Below are positions 16,755-25,297 of a DNA stretch of 64,000 bases, piece by piece. How positions within the stretch are numbered: position 1 is the stretch's first letter; every line of letters starts with the position of its first letter. The stretch is from positions 124,001-188,000 of the forward strand of contig JAKALP010000011.1 of NCBI GenBank assembly GCA_021824175.1, in the 5' to 3' direction. The notes under the pieces are model-generated. The model made no database searches and was not told the DNA's origin. It worked only from the letters and a program-made list of their open reading frames with translations. The translations under genes and the position numbers were made by a program. The stretch is from Deltaproteobacteria bacterium. Its GTDB lineage: Bacteria > Desulfobacterota > Desulfobacteria > Desulfobacterales > Desulfosarcinaceae.

Positions 16755-18332
16755 ATGATCACCCTGCTCGATTACGGCGCAGGCAACGTGCGCAGCGTCA
16801 TCAACGCCATCGAAAGTCTGGGCGAAACGGTCAAGACCGTGGCCGCGGCCGAGGATATTGCTTCGGCCGAAAAGCTGGTGTTCCCCGGCGTCGGCGCTTT
16901 TGGCAGCATGATGCAGATATTGCGGGCCAAACAATTCATCGATCCCCTGAAAGCTTTTCTGGCTTCGGGTCGCCCCTTTCTGGGCATCTGCCTGGGCATG
17001 CATGCCCTGTTTGAATTCGGCGAAGAGTCCTTCGGCACCCAGGGGCTGGGGATCTTCAAAGGAGAAGTCAAACGCTTTACTACCGATCTGGCCGTGCCCC
17101 ACATCGGCTGGAACGGCATCCGCGCGCACCAGTCCTCGCGCATCTTCAACGGCTTGCGCGGCGATGAGAAATTCTACTTCGTGCACTCCTACCACGTAGT
17201 GCCCGAAGAAAAGGATGTGATCCTGACCACCACCAATTACGGCTATGAATTTGTCAGCGCCGTACAGCGCCAAAACATCATCGGCACCCAGTACCACCCC
17301 GAGAAAAGCGGGGCGGCGGGCTTGCGCCTGTTGAAGAACTTCCTGGACACCGGCGCGGCGCCGGTCCGGCCGAGCCTTAACCTGCAAACCACGCGCCTGG
17401 CCAAACGCATCATCGCCTGTCTGGACGTGCGCGCCAATGACCGCAACGATCTGGTGGTCACCAAAGGCGATCAGTACGATGTGCGCGAACAAGGCGAGGT
17501 CCGCAACCTGGGCAAACCCGTGGAATTGGCCCACCGCTACTACGAAGAGGGAGCCGATGAAATTACTTTTCTAAACATCACCGGCTTCAGGGACTTTCCC
17601 CTGGAAGATATGCCCATGCTGGAAGTGCTCAAACAGACCTCCCGGCGGGTCTTTGTGCCCCTGACCATCGGCGGCGGTATCCGGGATTTTACCGATGCCC
17701 AAGGCCGTCGCTACAGCGCCCTGGAGGTGGCCGCGGAATACTTCCGCTCGGGCGCCGATAAGATTTCCATCGGCAGCGATGCCGTGCTCGTCGTGGAAGA
17801 GTATCTTAAAACCGGCCAAGCCACCGGCCACAGCGCCATCGAAGAAATCTCGCGGGTCTACGGCAGCCAGGCCGTGGTGATCTCCATTGATCCGCGCCGG
17901 GTTTACGTGCCCAAGGCCGAAGCCGTCCCCCATGTGGTGATCCCCACCACCCTGCCCGGTCCCAATGGCGAAGCCTTTTGCTGGTATCAATGCACCATCA
18001 AAGGCGGACGCGAAGGCCGGCCCGTGGATGCCGTCACCCTGGCCAAAGTGTGCGAAAAACTGGGAGCCGGGGAAATCCTGCTCAACTGCATCGACCGCGA
18101 CGGCACCAACTCCGGCTTCGATCTTGAACTGATCCGGGCGGTCAAATCAGCCGTCACCATTCCCGTAATTGCTTCCAGCGGCGCGGGCTGCGCCAAACAT
18201 TTTCTGGAGGTCTTCACCCAAACCCAGGCCGAATCGGCCCTGGCGGCCGGAATCTTCCACCGCCGGGAAGTGCCCATCGGCGCGGTGAAGCAATATCTGC
18301 AAGGCAAAGTAGAGATCCGGCCGAACTTGTAA
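16755..18332 (+). CDS. hisHF: Bifunctional imidazole glycerol phosphate synthase, HisH-HisF fusion
   Basis: 525 residues joining both subunits of one histidine-pathway enzyme. Residues 1-200 are the HisH glutaminase, with nucleophile Cys79 in G-I-C-L-G-M-H and the catalytic His181/Glu183 in Q-Y-H-P-E-K-S. After a ~15-residue linker, the HisF (beta/alpha)8 cyclase starts at A-K-R-I-I-A-C-L-D-V (Asp223) and contains V-P-L-T-I-G-G-G-I-R-D and S-I-D-P-R-R-V. The enzyme makes IGP and AICAR from PRFAR and glutamine. Order, linker and cyclase insertions (R-R-Y-S-A-L-E-V-A-A-E-Y-F-R-S-G-A-D-K) resemble the fused HIS7 of fungi and plants, not the usual separate bacterial proteins. No other his gene is in the window. 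The start is the first ATG, with AAGGGGAA upstream. Confidence 0.95.
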   Translation: MITLLDYGAGNVRSVINAIESLGETVKTVAAAEDIASAEKLVFPGVGAFGSMMQILRAKQFIDPLKAFLASGRPFLGICLGMHALFEFGEESFGTQGLGIFKGEVKRFTTDLAVPHIGWNGIRAHQSSRIFNGLRGDEKFYFVHSYHVVPEEKDVILTTTNYGYEFVSAVQRQNIIGTQYHPEKSGAAGLRLLKNFLDTGAAPVRPSLNLQTTRLAKRIIACLDVRANDRNDLVVTKGDQYDVREQGEVRNLGKPVELAHRYYEEGADEITFLNITGFRDFPLEDMPMLEVLKQTSRRVFVPLTIGGGIRDFTDAQGRRYSALEVAAEYFRSGADKISIGSDAVLVVEEYLKTGQATGHSAIEEISRVYGSQAVVISIDPRRVYVPKAEAVPHVVIPTTLPGPNGEAFCWYQCTIKGGREGRPVDAVTLAKVCEKLGAGEILLNCIDRDGTNSGFDLELIRAVKSAVTIPVIASSGAGCAKHFLEVFTQTQAESALAAGIFHRREVPIGAVKQYLQGKVEIRPNL

Positions 18333-18339
18333 AAGTATT

Positions 18340-18509
18340 CGTTAGCCCGTTTGCCCGTTGCCCGTTTGCCCGTTTGCCCGTTTATTAAAAACCGAACTCC
18401 GGAAGTCGGTTAAAGCATGATAAAAATGTTATTCCAATGACCAATACATTGAAAATCAAATCCTCCGAGGCCCAGCGGGCCACGGGCCAACGGGCAAACG
18501 GGCAAACGC
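18340..18509. repeat. Short-motif inverted repeat tract (GCCCGTTT / AAACGGGC)
   Basis: At 18343-18383 the unit GCCCGTT(T) is repeated five or six times. About 90 bp later (18475-18508) the reverse-complement units CGGGCAAA/CGGGCCAC are repeated four or five times. The two blocks can pair into a long imperfect stem enclosing ~90 nt. The tract fills the gap between the convergent hisHF and radC genes and could act as a bidirectional terminator. The same CGGGCAA/TTGCCCG unit recurs as a small palindrome at 55618-55634. Confidence 0.75.
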
Positions 18510-18510
18510 T

Positions 18511-19170
18511 CTACAACAGCCCATTCTCCAGCAAACTATAATACTTCTCGTGATTGAAGATAATGTGATCGAGCAAACGGATGCCCAGAAGATGCCCGGC
18601 ATCCTTGAGCTGGCGCGTCACCGCCAGATCATCCTGGCTGGGGCTGAGATTGCCCGAAGGATGGTTGTGGGCCACGATGATGGCCGAGGCCCGGTCGGTG
18701 ATGGGGTCGGCGAACACCTCCCGCGGATGCACCAGGGCGCGATTGACCAGGCCCACCGACACCGTGCGAATGGCTATGACCTCATTGGCCCCATTCAATG
18801 AAATCGTTAAAAAATGCTCCTGGGTCCGATCCGCCATGTGCCGGATCAAGGGATAGGCATCGGGCGGGAAACTGATTTTAAAGCCATGGGGCCGGATGCG
18901 CCGCCTGGCAAATTCCAGCCCCGCCATCACGAGCGCGGCTTTGGCCTTGCCCATGCCATGAACGGCCACCAAATCTTCCATGGCCGGTGATGGGCCGGTG
19001 CGGTCCAGGATTTGGAGCAGTTTGCCGGCCAGGGCCATTACGTCGCACTGCCGATTGCCGCTGCCCAACAGTACGGCCAGCAGCTCCACATCCGATAAAC
19101 AATGGACCCCTTTGCGTTGCAGCTTTTCCCTGGGGCGATCCGCCTCGGCGATCTCTTGAATGCGCTTCAT
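18511..19170 (-). CDS. radC: RadC-like JAB-domain protein
   Basis: 219 residues. The N-terminal half carries a helix-hairpin-helix-like region (L-S-D-V-E-L-L-A-V-L-L-G-S-G and V-H-G-M-G-K-A-K-A). The C-terminal half is a JAB/MPN metalloprotease-like domain with the zinc motif H-N-H-P-S-G-N-L-S-P-S-Q-D-D intact. The name RadC is historical; a role in DNA repair is not firmly shown for the family. Length and motif order are normal. It is convergent with hisHF across the GCCCGTTT repeat tract. Confidence 0.93.
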   Translation of the reverse strand: MKRIQEIAEADRPREKLQRKGVHCLSDVELLAVLLGSGNRQCDVMALAGKLLQILDRTGPSPAMEDLVAVHGMGKAKAALVMAGLEFARRRIRPHGFKISFPPDAYPLIRHMADRTQEHFLTISLNGANEVIAIRTVSVGLVNRALVHPREVFADPITDRASAIIVAHNHPSGNLSPSQDDLAVTRQLKDAGHLLGIRLLDHIIFNHEKYYSLLENGLL

Positions 19171-19376
19171 GGTGTCGAAGTTGTAGAATTTTCAGCCAGA
19201 AAAACGGGTTGACAGCCAAAGGCTTTATATTCAATCCTTTCAATGTGTCAAGATCTGTTGTAGGAATCAGCGCAACCTGGGAAGGGAATGGGAGGGCGTT
19301 TCCCGCTCCATCAGAGCACAAAATCGAGTAAGACCCAAAACTGCTCTGTGACCTTCAATAAAGGGACTTTCACACC

Positions 19377-19649
19377 ATGAGCGAAGACTTCTATGGATTA
19401 AAACGCAAACACGAAAGAAAAGGATACCGCGCCGAAATCGTTTTCGCGCACAAAGATCGCGCCTACAATGGATCTTTAAAGGATATCAGCGTCGGCGGCG
19501 CTTTTGTCGAAACCGCGTCGGTGAACCAATTCTCGGTGGGGGATTTGGTGATCCTCAACATTCCCTATACCACTGGCAAAAAAATCATGAAGCGCAAAGG
19601 CCGCATCCAATGGCAGAACAATGTCGGATTCGCGGTGGAGTTTTTATAG
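19377..19649 (+). CDS. Small PilZ domain protein
   Basis: A 90-residue single-domain PilZ protein. Both c-di-GMP contact motifs are present: R-K-H-E-R-K-G-Y-R near the start (RxxxR) and D-I-S-V-G-G-A-F-V-E at about residues 38-47 (DxSxxG). The C-terminal strand reads N-N-V-G-F-A-V-E-F. It is the second PilZ protein in the window and, unlike the first, has the canonical Asp in the second motif. It ends 3 bp from the convergent stop of the next gene. Confidence 0.88.
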   Translation: MSEDFYGLKRKHERKGYRAEIVFAHKDRAYNGSLKDISVGGAFVETASVNQFSVGDLVILNIPYTTGKKIMKRKGRIQWQNNVGFAVEFL

Positions 19650-19652
19650 GAT

Positions 19653-20363
19653 TTAGCTTCTCAGAGTCGAAATATACGGTTCGAAGATCGACTTGATCTG
19701 CGCCAGGGAGTCATCCAAGGGTGGCATAAGAAATTTGGCGAACACATCCAAGTGCACCAGGGCATTGACCGCCGAATCCTTGGACGAGGCCGCCCGCAAG
19801 CGTTGCACCATGGCATCATTGAGCTTGGCCACATCATCATAGATGCTCACCAGCCCCCCCAGCCTCATATCATCCAACTTCAACCCCTGATGGGTGAAAT
19901 AGCACGACAGCAAAAAGGTCGCGGCCGCGCGCCACAAGGTCTCATCCTTGCTGGCGAAAGGCAGATGAAAACGGGCCATGGGCTTGAAAAAGTGGGTGTA
20001 GGGACAACTGCTGCCGGCAATCAGCAACCCCATCAGCGAACTCAAGCCCTCTTGGGCCGACGTGTTCTGCACCACCTGACGCTCAGAGCTGGTGACCTGC
20101 ACCGTAATTTTGTCAAAGGACATCAACTGATCAAAATGATTGATCACCGGCACCAGATTGAGCGCCACCGGACAATGCGGATGGCTGCGCGGCGTCAACG
20201 GACAATGGGGGCACTGCTCATAGGTCAGTTTGGTCCAATGGGGCGGCTTGATACCCGTCGGCTTGACCAATTCGATGCTGGCCGCATCAAACACCAGCTC
20301 AAACTGCTCCCGGCCCTTGTCCGCCAGGGTGAACTCATAAACAATGGTGAAAGTCTCGCTCAT
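19653..20363 (-). CDS. Uncharacterised cytoplasmic protein with Cys/His cluster
   Basis: 236 residues without signal peptide or membrane segment. Near residues 50-65 is a compact cysteine/histidine cluster, C-P-H-C-P-L-T-P-R-S-H-P-H-C-P-V-A, which could bind a metal or an Fe-S cluster. An N-terminal ~45-residue stretch has beta-strand character (F-T-I-V-Y-E-F-T-L), and the C-terminal two thirds are mostly helical. I have an impression of similar proteins in other delta-group bacteria but cannot name a family or function. It is convergent with the small PilZ gene and has no obvious operon partner. Confidence 0.65.
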   Translation of the reverse strand: MSETFTIVYEFTLADKGREQFELVFDAASIELVKPTGIKPPHWTKLTYEQCPHCPLTPRSHPHCPVALNLVPVINHFDQLMSFDKITVQVTSSERQVVQNTSAQEGLSSLMGLLIAGSSCPYTHFFKPMARFHLPFASKDETLWRAAATFLLSCYFTHQGLKLDDMRLGGLVSIYDDVAKLNDAMVQRLRAASSKDSAVNALVHLDVFAKFLMPPLDDSLAQIKSIFEPYISTLRS

Positions 20364-20724
20364 TGAGGCATGGCTCCTGCGGCATTTCGCCGGTTTACCC
20401 TGAGATTACACATGCCAGGGATTCTTGGCAATAGTTCAAGCGCCAGATCATGCGTCAGGCGGATGAGTCACGACTGTAGCCCGGCCTTGTTTGAACGTTA
20501 TCATTTAAACACTTCACCTCTATCCAGTACGCCTTTCCCCCGGTCTTTAGAGAATTGGAATTTTTTAATATACCCCCGAACGCTCGGGAAAGTGCTCCCT
20601 CTCCCAATGGAGAAGGCCGGGGTGAGGGGGAGATCCACTTCTTAAACGAATATCAGTTTTTTCTCTATCCTTAACCGCCCCATTGCCGCGCTGCTCCTCA
20701 AAAGCACTGATATCCATCCCCCCA
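20364..20724. other. Intergenic stretch with a REP-like element
   Basis: About 360 bp at the left border of the large secreted-protein island. It contains the REP-like inverted repeat at 20595-20632 and a 13-bp string TGAGTCACGACTG (about 20464-20476) that also occurs at about 16545-16557. The plus-strand frame 20370-20645 has no supporting signal. Confidence 0.5.
20595..20632. repeat. REP-like imperfect palindrome
   Basis: CTCCCTCTCCC (20595-20605) and GGGGTGAGGGGGAG (20619-20632) flank an AATGGAGAAGG core. This matches the common 'CCCTCTCCC ... GGGGTGAGGG' intergenic repeat seen in many bacterial genomes. It lies downstream of the minus-strand island and may act in termination or message stability. 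Confidence 0.55.
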
Positions 20725-23718
20725 TTAGCGCACCGTTACGCTCACACTCGCCGTAGCTTTGCCGGCCCAGTTATAGGCTGAGATGGTATAAGTGGCATTG
20801 GCCGCGGGTGTAACGCCTATCGAACCGGACATAGCGGTTTGTTCGCCGATACCGTTATCGATTACGATGCGATCCGCATTGACGCTGGTCCAGGTCAAGG
20901 TGACCGATTGGCCGGCGCTGATGGCGGCCGGATTAACTTCCAAGGTTACTTCAGGGGCGTACTCGTCAAGATAAGGCGACCAGGTCAGATTCTTGGGTTC
21001 ACCATTTGGATTGCCTGTGCCGAACAGTTGTTGCATATGGCCGGCAAAATCCACGGTGCAGACCGAATCGCCCATTATAAAGGCAATGCGTCGACCATCC
21101 GGTGAAAACACGGGGGAATAAATGTCGGCCGACCCGGTATAAAGAAGCTGCATATGGCCGCCATTGCGGTCCATGAGCCACAAGTCCATGCCGGTGCCGC
21201 CGCGATTGGAGACAAATACCAGCCACTGGCTGTCCGGCGACCAGGCGGCCTGGGTTTCCATGGTATCCCCGCTGGTCAGGGCAATGTCACGGTCACCATC
21301 GACCCTTTGCAAAACATCATTGGTGCTGTAAAGGTGCGGGTCGATGGTGTAAATGTCTTTGGGGTAAACGGGGTCAGAACCGGTCTCGCCATGATAGTAG
21401 TAGGCAATGCTTTGTCCGTCTGGCGACCAGGCCGGACCGGCACCGACTATATCTTTGCCCCACCAGTAGCCAACGGGTGGCAAGTTGTTGTTTTTCAACC
21501 CGTTGATGTAAACTCCAGTGCCATTATGTGAGTCGATGACCACCAAATCCTCTTGTTGCGTAAAATAATTTTCTACCATACACACCAGGTGACGGTTGTC
21601 CGGAGCAAATGAGGATAGAGTCAAGTGATCCCGTGGCATCGTTGTAGTCCCGCCCGGATAATTGGTGGCTGGCCAACTCAAAATATTGTGTGGATTGTCC
21701 ACATCCACTATGCCTGTGGTCATATCCACCAAAACAATATCGGCGGTAACATCTTCATAATCGCATACGATGCTTCCCCGAGGAGCGTATGCGTATGTGA
21801 TGCTTCCCGTCGGGAGACTCTCAACCGGCAGCAATTCCGGGCAGTGCGTTTTGGTAAAAGCTAACAACCGGCCGTCCGGGCTCCAGGCAGGCTCAAGGTA
21901 TCCCGTGTACTCGCCGCTGGTGCGCTCTGCTTCATCAAGTCCGGTCAGGTTGCGCGGGTCATCCCCGTCAGGTAACAGGGTGTAGATGTTGGTCTGATGC
22001 CATTCTGTAGTGTAATTGCGCATAATGGTGTAAGCCAACCGGGTGGTGCGATTGATGAACTCTTCATCAAAGCGATGACTGCCCACCGCAATGGCGCTGC
22101 CGCGCTCCGACCCCATATCGCCGCTGAACACCAGCGTAAAAGAAAGCTCGCGGGCATCCACGGGAATAAACGGCGCGGCGCTGATTTCGGCGCGCAACCG
22201 CACATAGCCACTGTTGATGGGATCATCCGTCGCAATATAGGTGTAGACATGGCCGTTGGGGGCAAAGACATGCGCGGCATCCACCATCCCATACACGATC
22301 TCATCCTGCCCATTGGCATTTACTCCCAGATAGCGGTAAGCCAAGACCAGACTACCGTTACCCAGCGCCTCGTCCCGGCCATTAAAGGCCGAGATATTTC
22401 GGGCCTCGAATTCAAAACCATTGATGACAATGCCGTTGTCATCCACCCCGAATCGTACAAAGGGTTTGCGGATCTCTATGGCCCCACGGAAGAAGTAATC
22501 CAGCAAATCAGCCGAATAGCCGATGGCGCGGGGGATGAGCTTTGCGGCGTAGTCTTGGTGGCATTTTTCATCAAGCAGAAAGGTTTTGTATAAAGTACGC
22601 TCGTTATCAGGAGTTTTGACCAGGGCACTGAAGTAACCCCAGGCCGCCATGTGATGGACGACCTCGCCTTCGCGCTCTTTGCTGATATAGAGCCGAAGGT
22701 CCGTGAGGCCGTCGGGAGTCACGACTTCTTCGGGCATGATTTGGGAGAAATTGTAATCGGCTATGTTCAGGCTGCTTTTCTTAGGGTAAGGAAAGTAATG
22801 CTTATTATTGCGATCGCTCGCATACTGTTCGGCTGAGAAGATAGTATACTCACTATAAAAATTGGCGCTGGCATACTCGGCCAACCCCGTGCCGGAGGTG
22901 ATCCACGGTACGTCGGCGTCGGTGTCCCAATAATCGGTGAGGCGCGGATTGCTGAAATTGCTTCTGATTATCGGCAAAGTGAAGAAATTTCCTTTATTAT
23001 TATTTTGCACGAATTTCTCAAAGAGATTGCCTATTTTGCTTCCAGACCCGGGAGTGTACATAATGTGGCCTTGGACAAAGTCATTGCGCGCATGCGCCGG
23101 CACAGCCGCATCTTGTAGCAGGTGCATGGTTTGGCCAAGGGCCCGTATTGTTTTGACTAGATATTCATCACGGCTTTTGGGGTCCGGCGCGACAATGGAG
23201 CGTGAATAATCCAGGCCGGTCAGGTAGGTGTAGAAATACTGCCGGGCGCTGGGCCAATCCCAAGCATTATAGGCGATGCTGTCATGATCAATATTGCCTT
23301 GCCCGGCGCAATCTTTGCTCAGGCATCCCGTGGCCCAAGTCACGTTGGAGCGGATGGTCCACGTGGGGTACCCATCAAGAGGGCAGTACGGAAACATGAG
23401 TGCCCACAGCTCATCGGTTAATCCCGCCTGAGCCCAACTTTTATAGGGGTCTAGAAAATGGTTCGAGGCGCGGCAGATGGGGTGGTCTTCTTGGGTGGCA
23501 CCGTATTTAAGCCAATATTCTATTGGGTTTCTTTGCAATATTTTCTCTCGGCCCTCAGCAAGTTTAAGTTGGGTTTTCAGATACTGATCAAGAAAAGAGC
23601 GGTCAATTGCTTCCTTAGTAATATGAGGGTGCGTATCCGTGTCATTCCATGCATAAACACTGCCTTCATATAAAAGCAGCAATAATAGAACAATAAAGAT
23701 CCAGATATTTGTTTTCAT
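20725..23718 (-). CDS. Secreted zinc-phospholipase-C-like protein with TolB propeller and Ig-like C-terminus
   Basis: 997 residues. The signal peptide ends V-Y-A, leaving Trp24 as predicted mature N-terminus, as in zinc phospholipase C, where Trp1 binds zinc. T-H-P-H follows, then N-H-F (His87) and H-L-L-Q-D-A-A-V-P-A-H-A-R-N-D (His199, Asp203, His209), the HxxxDxxxxxH signature of the PLC/S1-P1 nuclease fold. A conserved block reaches G-L-A-E-Y-A-S-A-N-F, H-Y-F-P-Y-P-K and P-R-A-I-G-Y-S-A-D-L-L-D-Y-F-F. Residues ~590-905 are TolB-like blades (A-W-S-P-D-G, F-S-P-D-G-R-R-I-A-F). A C-terminal Ig-like domain (~918-997) resembles one in the 2542-residue protein upstream. Substrate unknown: phosphoester hydrolysis is inferred from the fold. 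Its start overlaps the preceding stop by 4 bp. It is a paralogue of 25298-27964. Confidence 0.8.
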   Translation of the reverse strand: MKTNIWIFIVLLLLLLYEGSVYAWNDTDTHPHITKEAIDRSFLDQYLKTQLKLAEGREKILQRNPIEYWLKYGATQEDHPICRASNHFLDPYKSWAQAGLTDELWALMFPYCPLDGYPTWTIRSNVTWATGCLSKDCAGQGNIDHDSIAYNAWDWPSARQYFYTYLTGLDYSRSIVAPDPKSRDEYLVKTIRALGQTMHLLQDAAVPAHARNDFVQGHIMYTPGSGSKIGNLFEKFVQNNNKGNFFTLPIIRSNFSNPRLTDYWDTDADVPWITSGTGLAEYASANFYSEYTIFSAEQYASDRNNKHYFPYPKKSSLNIADYNFSQIMPEEVVTPDGLTDLRLYISKEREGEVVHHMAAWGYFSALVKTPDNERTLYKTFLLDEKCHQDYAAKLIPRAIGYSADLLDYFFRGAIEIRKPFVRFGVDDNGIVINGFEFEARNISAFNGRDEALGNGSLVLAYRYLGVNANGQDEIVYGMVDAAHVFAPNGHVYTYIATDDPINSGYVRLRAEISAAPFIPVDARELSFTLVFSGDMGSERGSAIAVGSHRFDEEFINRTTRLAYTIMRNYTTEWHQTNIYTLLPDGDDPRNLTGLDEAERTSGEYTGYLEPAWSPDGRLLAFTKTHCPELLPVESLPTGSITYAYAPRGSIVCDYEDVTADIVLVDMTTGIVDVDNPHNILSWPATNYPGGTTTMPRDHLTLSSFAPDNRHLVCMVENYFTQQEDLVVIDSHNGTGVYINGLKNNNLPPVGYWWGKDIVGAGPAWSPDGQSIAYYYHGETGSDPVYPKDIYTIDPHLYSTNDVLQRVDGDRDIALTSGDTMETQAAWSPDSQWLVFVSNRGGTGMDLWLMDRNGGHMQLLYTGSADIYSPVFSPDGRRIAFIMGDSVCTVDFAGHMQQLFGTGNPNGEPKNLTWSPYLDEYAPEVTLEVNPAAISAGQSVTLTWTSVNADRIVIDNGIGEQTAMSGSIGVTPAANATYTISAYNWAGKATASVSVTVR

Positions 23719-24290
23719 TTCTTGATTCCCATATTTTTGCGATTGGATTCACTTTCAATTTCTCGTTCTTTCTTGGTTGCAAAGAAGAAGTTTTCAGCAG
23801 CAACTCGATCTCTAATACTACTTACAAATTTCGCATGCTCCAACACCGGAAACCCCTCCTTCTTAATCGGCTCCAACTCAATAACCATGCCTTCGTACAC
23901 CCCTGGGTCTCTGCGTGGAGTAAACATCTCTTCGGTGGTTTTGCCATCGGGGTTAAAAAACTCTTCGTTGTTCCAACAGATGTAGCCTTCTTTGTAGGCC
24001 CCCATGAAGTGGCCTCCCGTAGTAATATGGTGGTAGCGGGGGATGGTGAACATTCCGTCGGCATCGGTGATACTATCGGCATTGGCCACGGTTTCATGGC
24101 CGCTGGTCAAGGGAATCAGACAGCTCATCCATTGAATATAATACCACTCAACCGCCACCACCGCCCCTTCAATCGGCTGCTTGGTGACCGCATCCACCAC
24201 CTGGCCCTTGACCATGTAGTGCACGCCGCAGCCAGAGAGCATTAGTGAAAGAGTCAAAATGTAGAATGTTATCGTTGCTCTTGCTATCAT
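23715..24290 (-). CDS. Carboxypeptidase-regulatory-like lipoprotein
   Basis: 191 residues. The signal peptide ends in a lipobox (L-M-L-S-G-C, Cys at about 22). Residues ~28-110 form a CarboxypepD_reg-like beta-sandwich with the typical opening V-K-G-Q-V-V-D-A-V-T-K-Q-P-I-E-G-A-V-V and, later, S-I-T-D-A-D-G-M-F-T-I-P. The C-terminus is charged and helical. It is the middle gene of the downstream module and overlaps the PLC-like gene by ATGA, so the two are translationally coupled. It is a paralogue of 28017-28610. A binding or anchoring role at the outer membrane is inferred. Confidence 0.75.
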   Translation of the reverse strand: MIARATITFYILTLSLMLSGCGVHYMVKGQVVDAVTKQPIEGAVVAVEWYYIQWMSCLIPLTSGHETVANADSITDADGMFTIPRYHHITTGGHFMGAYKEGYICWNNEEFFNPDGKTTEEMFTPRRDPGVYEGMVIELEPIKKEGFPVLEHAKFVSSIRDRVAAENFFFATKKEREIESESNRKNMGIKK

Positions 24291-24397
24291 CGATAATCCT
24301 CCGGTTTTTCTTCTTTGCGAAACTCGCCAATAGTCGCGTGTGCTGTGGCGAGTGGAAATATAAAGATGTCATGGCCCAATGGCTGTAATTCTGGAAA

Positions 24398-25174
24398 TCA
24401 ATAGCGGTGTATCTTCCAAAGACCGTTTCCAACCGATTCAAAATAGATCCAATAGCTAATGTCGTAGCTCCGCCCCTGGTGTACTTCACTGCGCTTGATG
24501 CGGTATTTGGCAACGCCGTCTTCCACGGTAATCAATTGGATGGGCCGCATCTGGGCCGCCACCTGGGGCAGTTGGGCGGCGGTGGCCGTAAAGATCTCCC
24601 GGTAGGTGTCCTGGGTGGCGCCGCTGAAGTGGGCTGCCGCCCTTTCAATGTTGCCGGCCGCAAGTTCGTTTTTCATGGCATTCCACTTGGCTTGCAGCAA
24701 AGCATCCAACTGGGTGCGGTCATAGACCAGCACCGCCACTTCGTCGGTGTAGGTCAGGTTGGCATAATCGACGGCTTCCACCACCAACCGGCAGAACCCC
24801 GGCCCGTCGATCTCCAAGGGATAATTTTCCGGGGTTCCCTGGCCATAGGTCACTTGGCCCCAGCCATAGGCCAGTACGTTGGAGGTGCGCAACTCCACGG
24901 GCGCGGCAATGCGCAGCTCGCCTTCGTAGGGCGATAAGGCCGCTTCGGGTATGGTGGTGGCCGTGCAGTACGGGCCGGTGGTATCGGCGGTCACCGCTAC
25001 GCTCTGGCTGTACTTGCGCCCGGAAGTATCCACGGCGGTCACGGTGATGGTGTTGGCCCCCTGAACCAGGGGCACATGGTTGGCCATGAATTCACTTCCA
25101 TACTGCAAAGCCGTGACCCCATTGACCGTAATGCCCGTCTCGCGCCCCGCGCTGTTGGCAAAACCCCCGCGCAT
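24398..25174 (-). pseudogene. C-terminal remnant of a beta-helix surface protein
   Basis: 258 codons homologous along their whole length to the C-terminal ~265 residues of the 2542-residue protein at 28645-36273. Shared stretches include N-S-A-G-R-E-T-G, F-M-A-N-H-V-P-L, D-E-V-A-V-L, K-W-N-A-M-K and W-K-I-H-R-Y/W-Q-I-D-R-F. The first part resembles a glucodextranase-B-like Ig domain, the last an NTF2-like domain. There is no signal peptide, and just upstream the frame hits a TAG before any repeat region. It therefore looks like the surviving 3' end of a surface-protein gene that lost its front. Its place before the lipoprotein and PLC-like genes matches the intact copy. It could still be expressed as a cytoplasmic fragment. 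Confidence 0.7.
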
Positions 25175-25297
25175 CGACGCCTCTGGATGATAGTTGGTCT
25201 ACAATCTATTGTGACCAAAACCCCTGAACTAAAGGGACCCACCAATCAACCGCCATAACCAGGCGCGTGTTGTGAAACCAACCGCGATCTTAAGCAG

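Noticed and set aside
16692-17534. A 280-codon minus-strand open frame
   Set aside because: It is antisense to hisHF, whose catalytic motifs set the coding strand.
18340-18509. Possible CRISPR array
   Set aside because: The units are 7-8 bp and contiguous, with no spacers of constant length and no cas genes.
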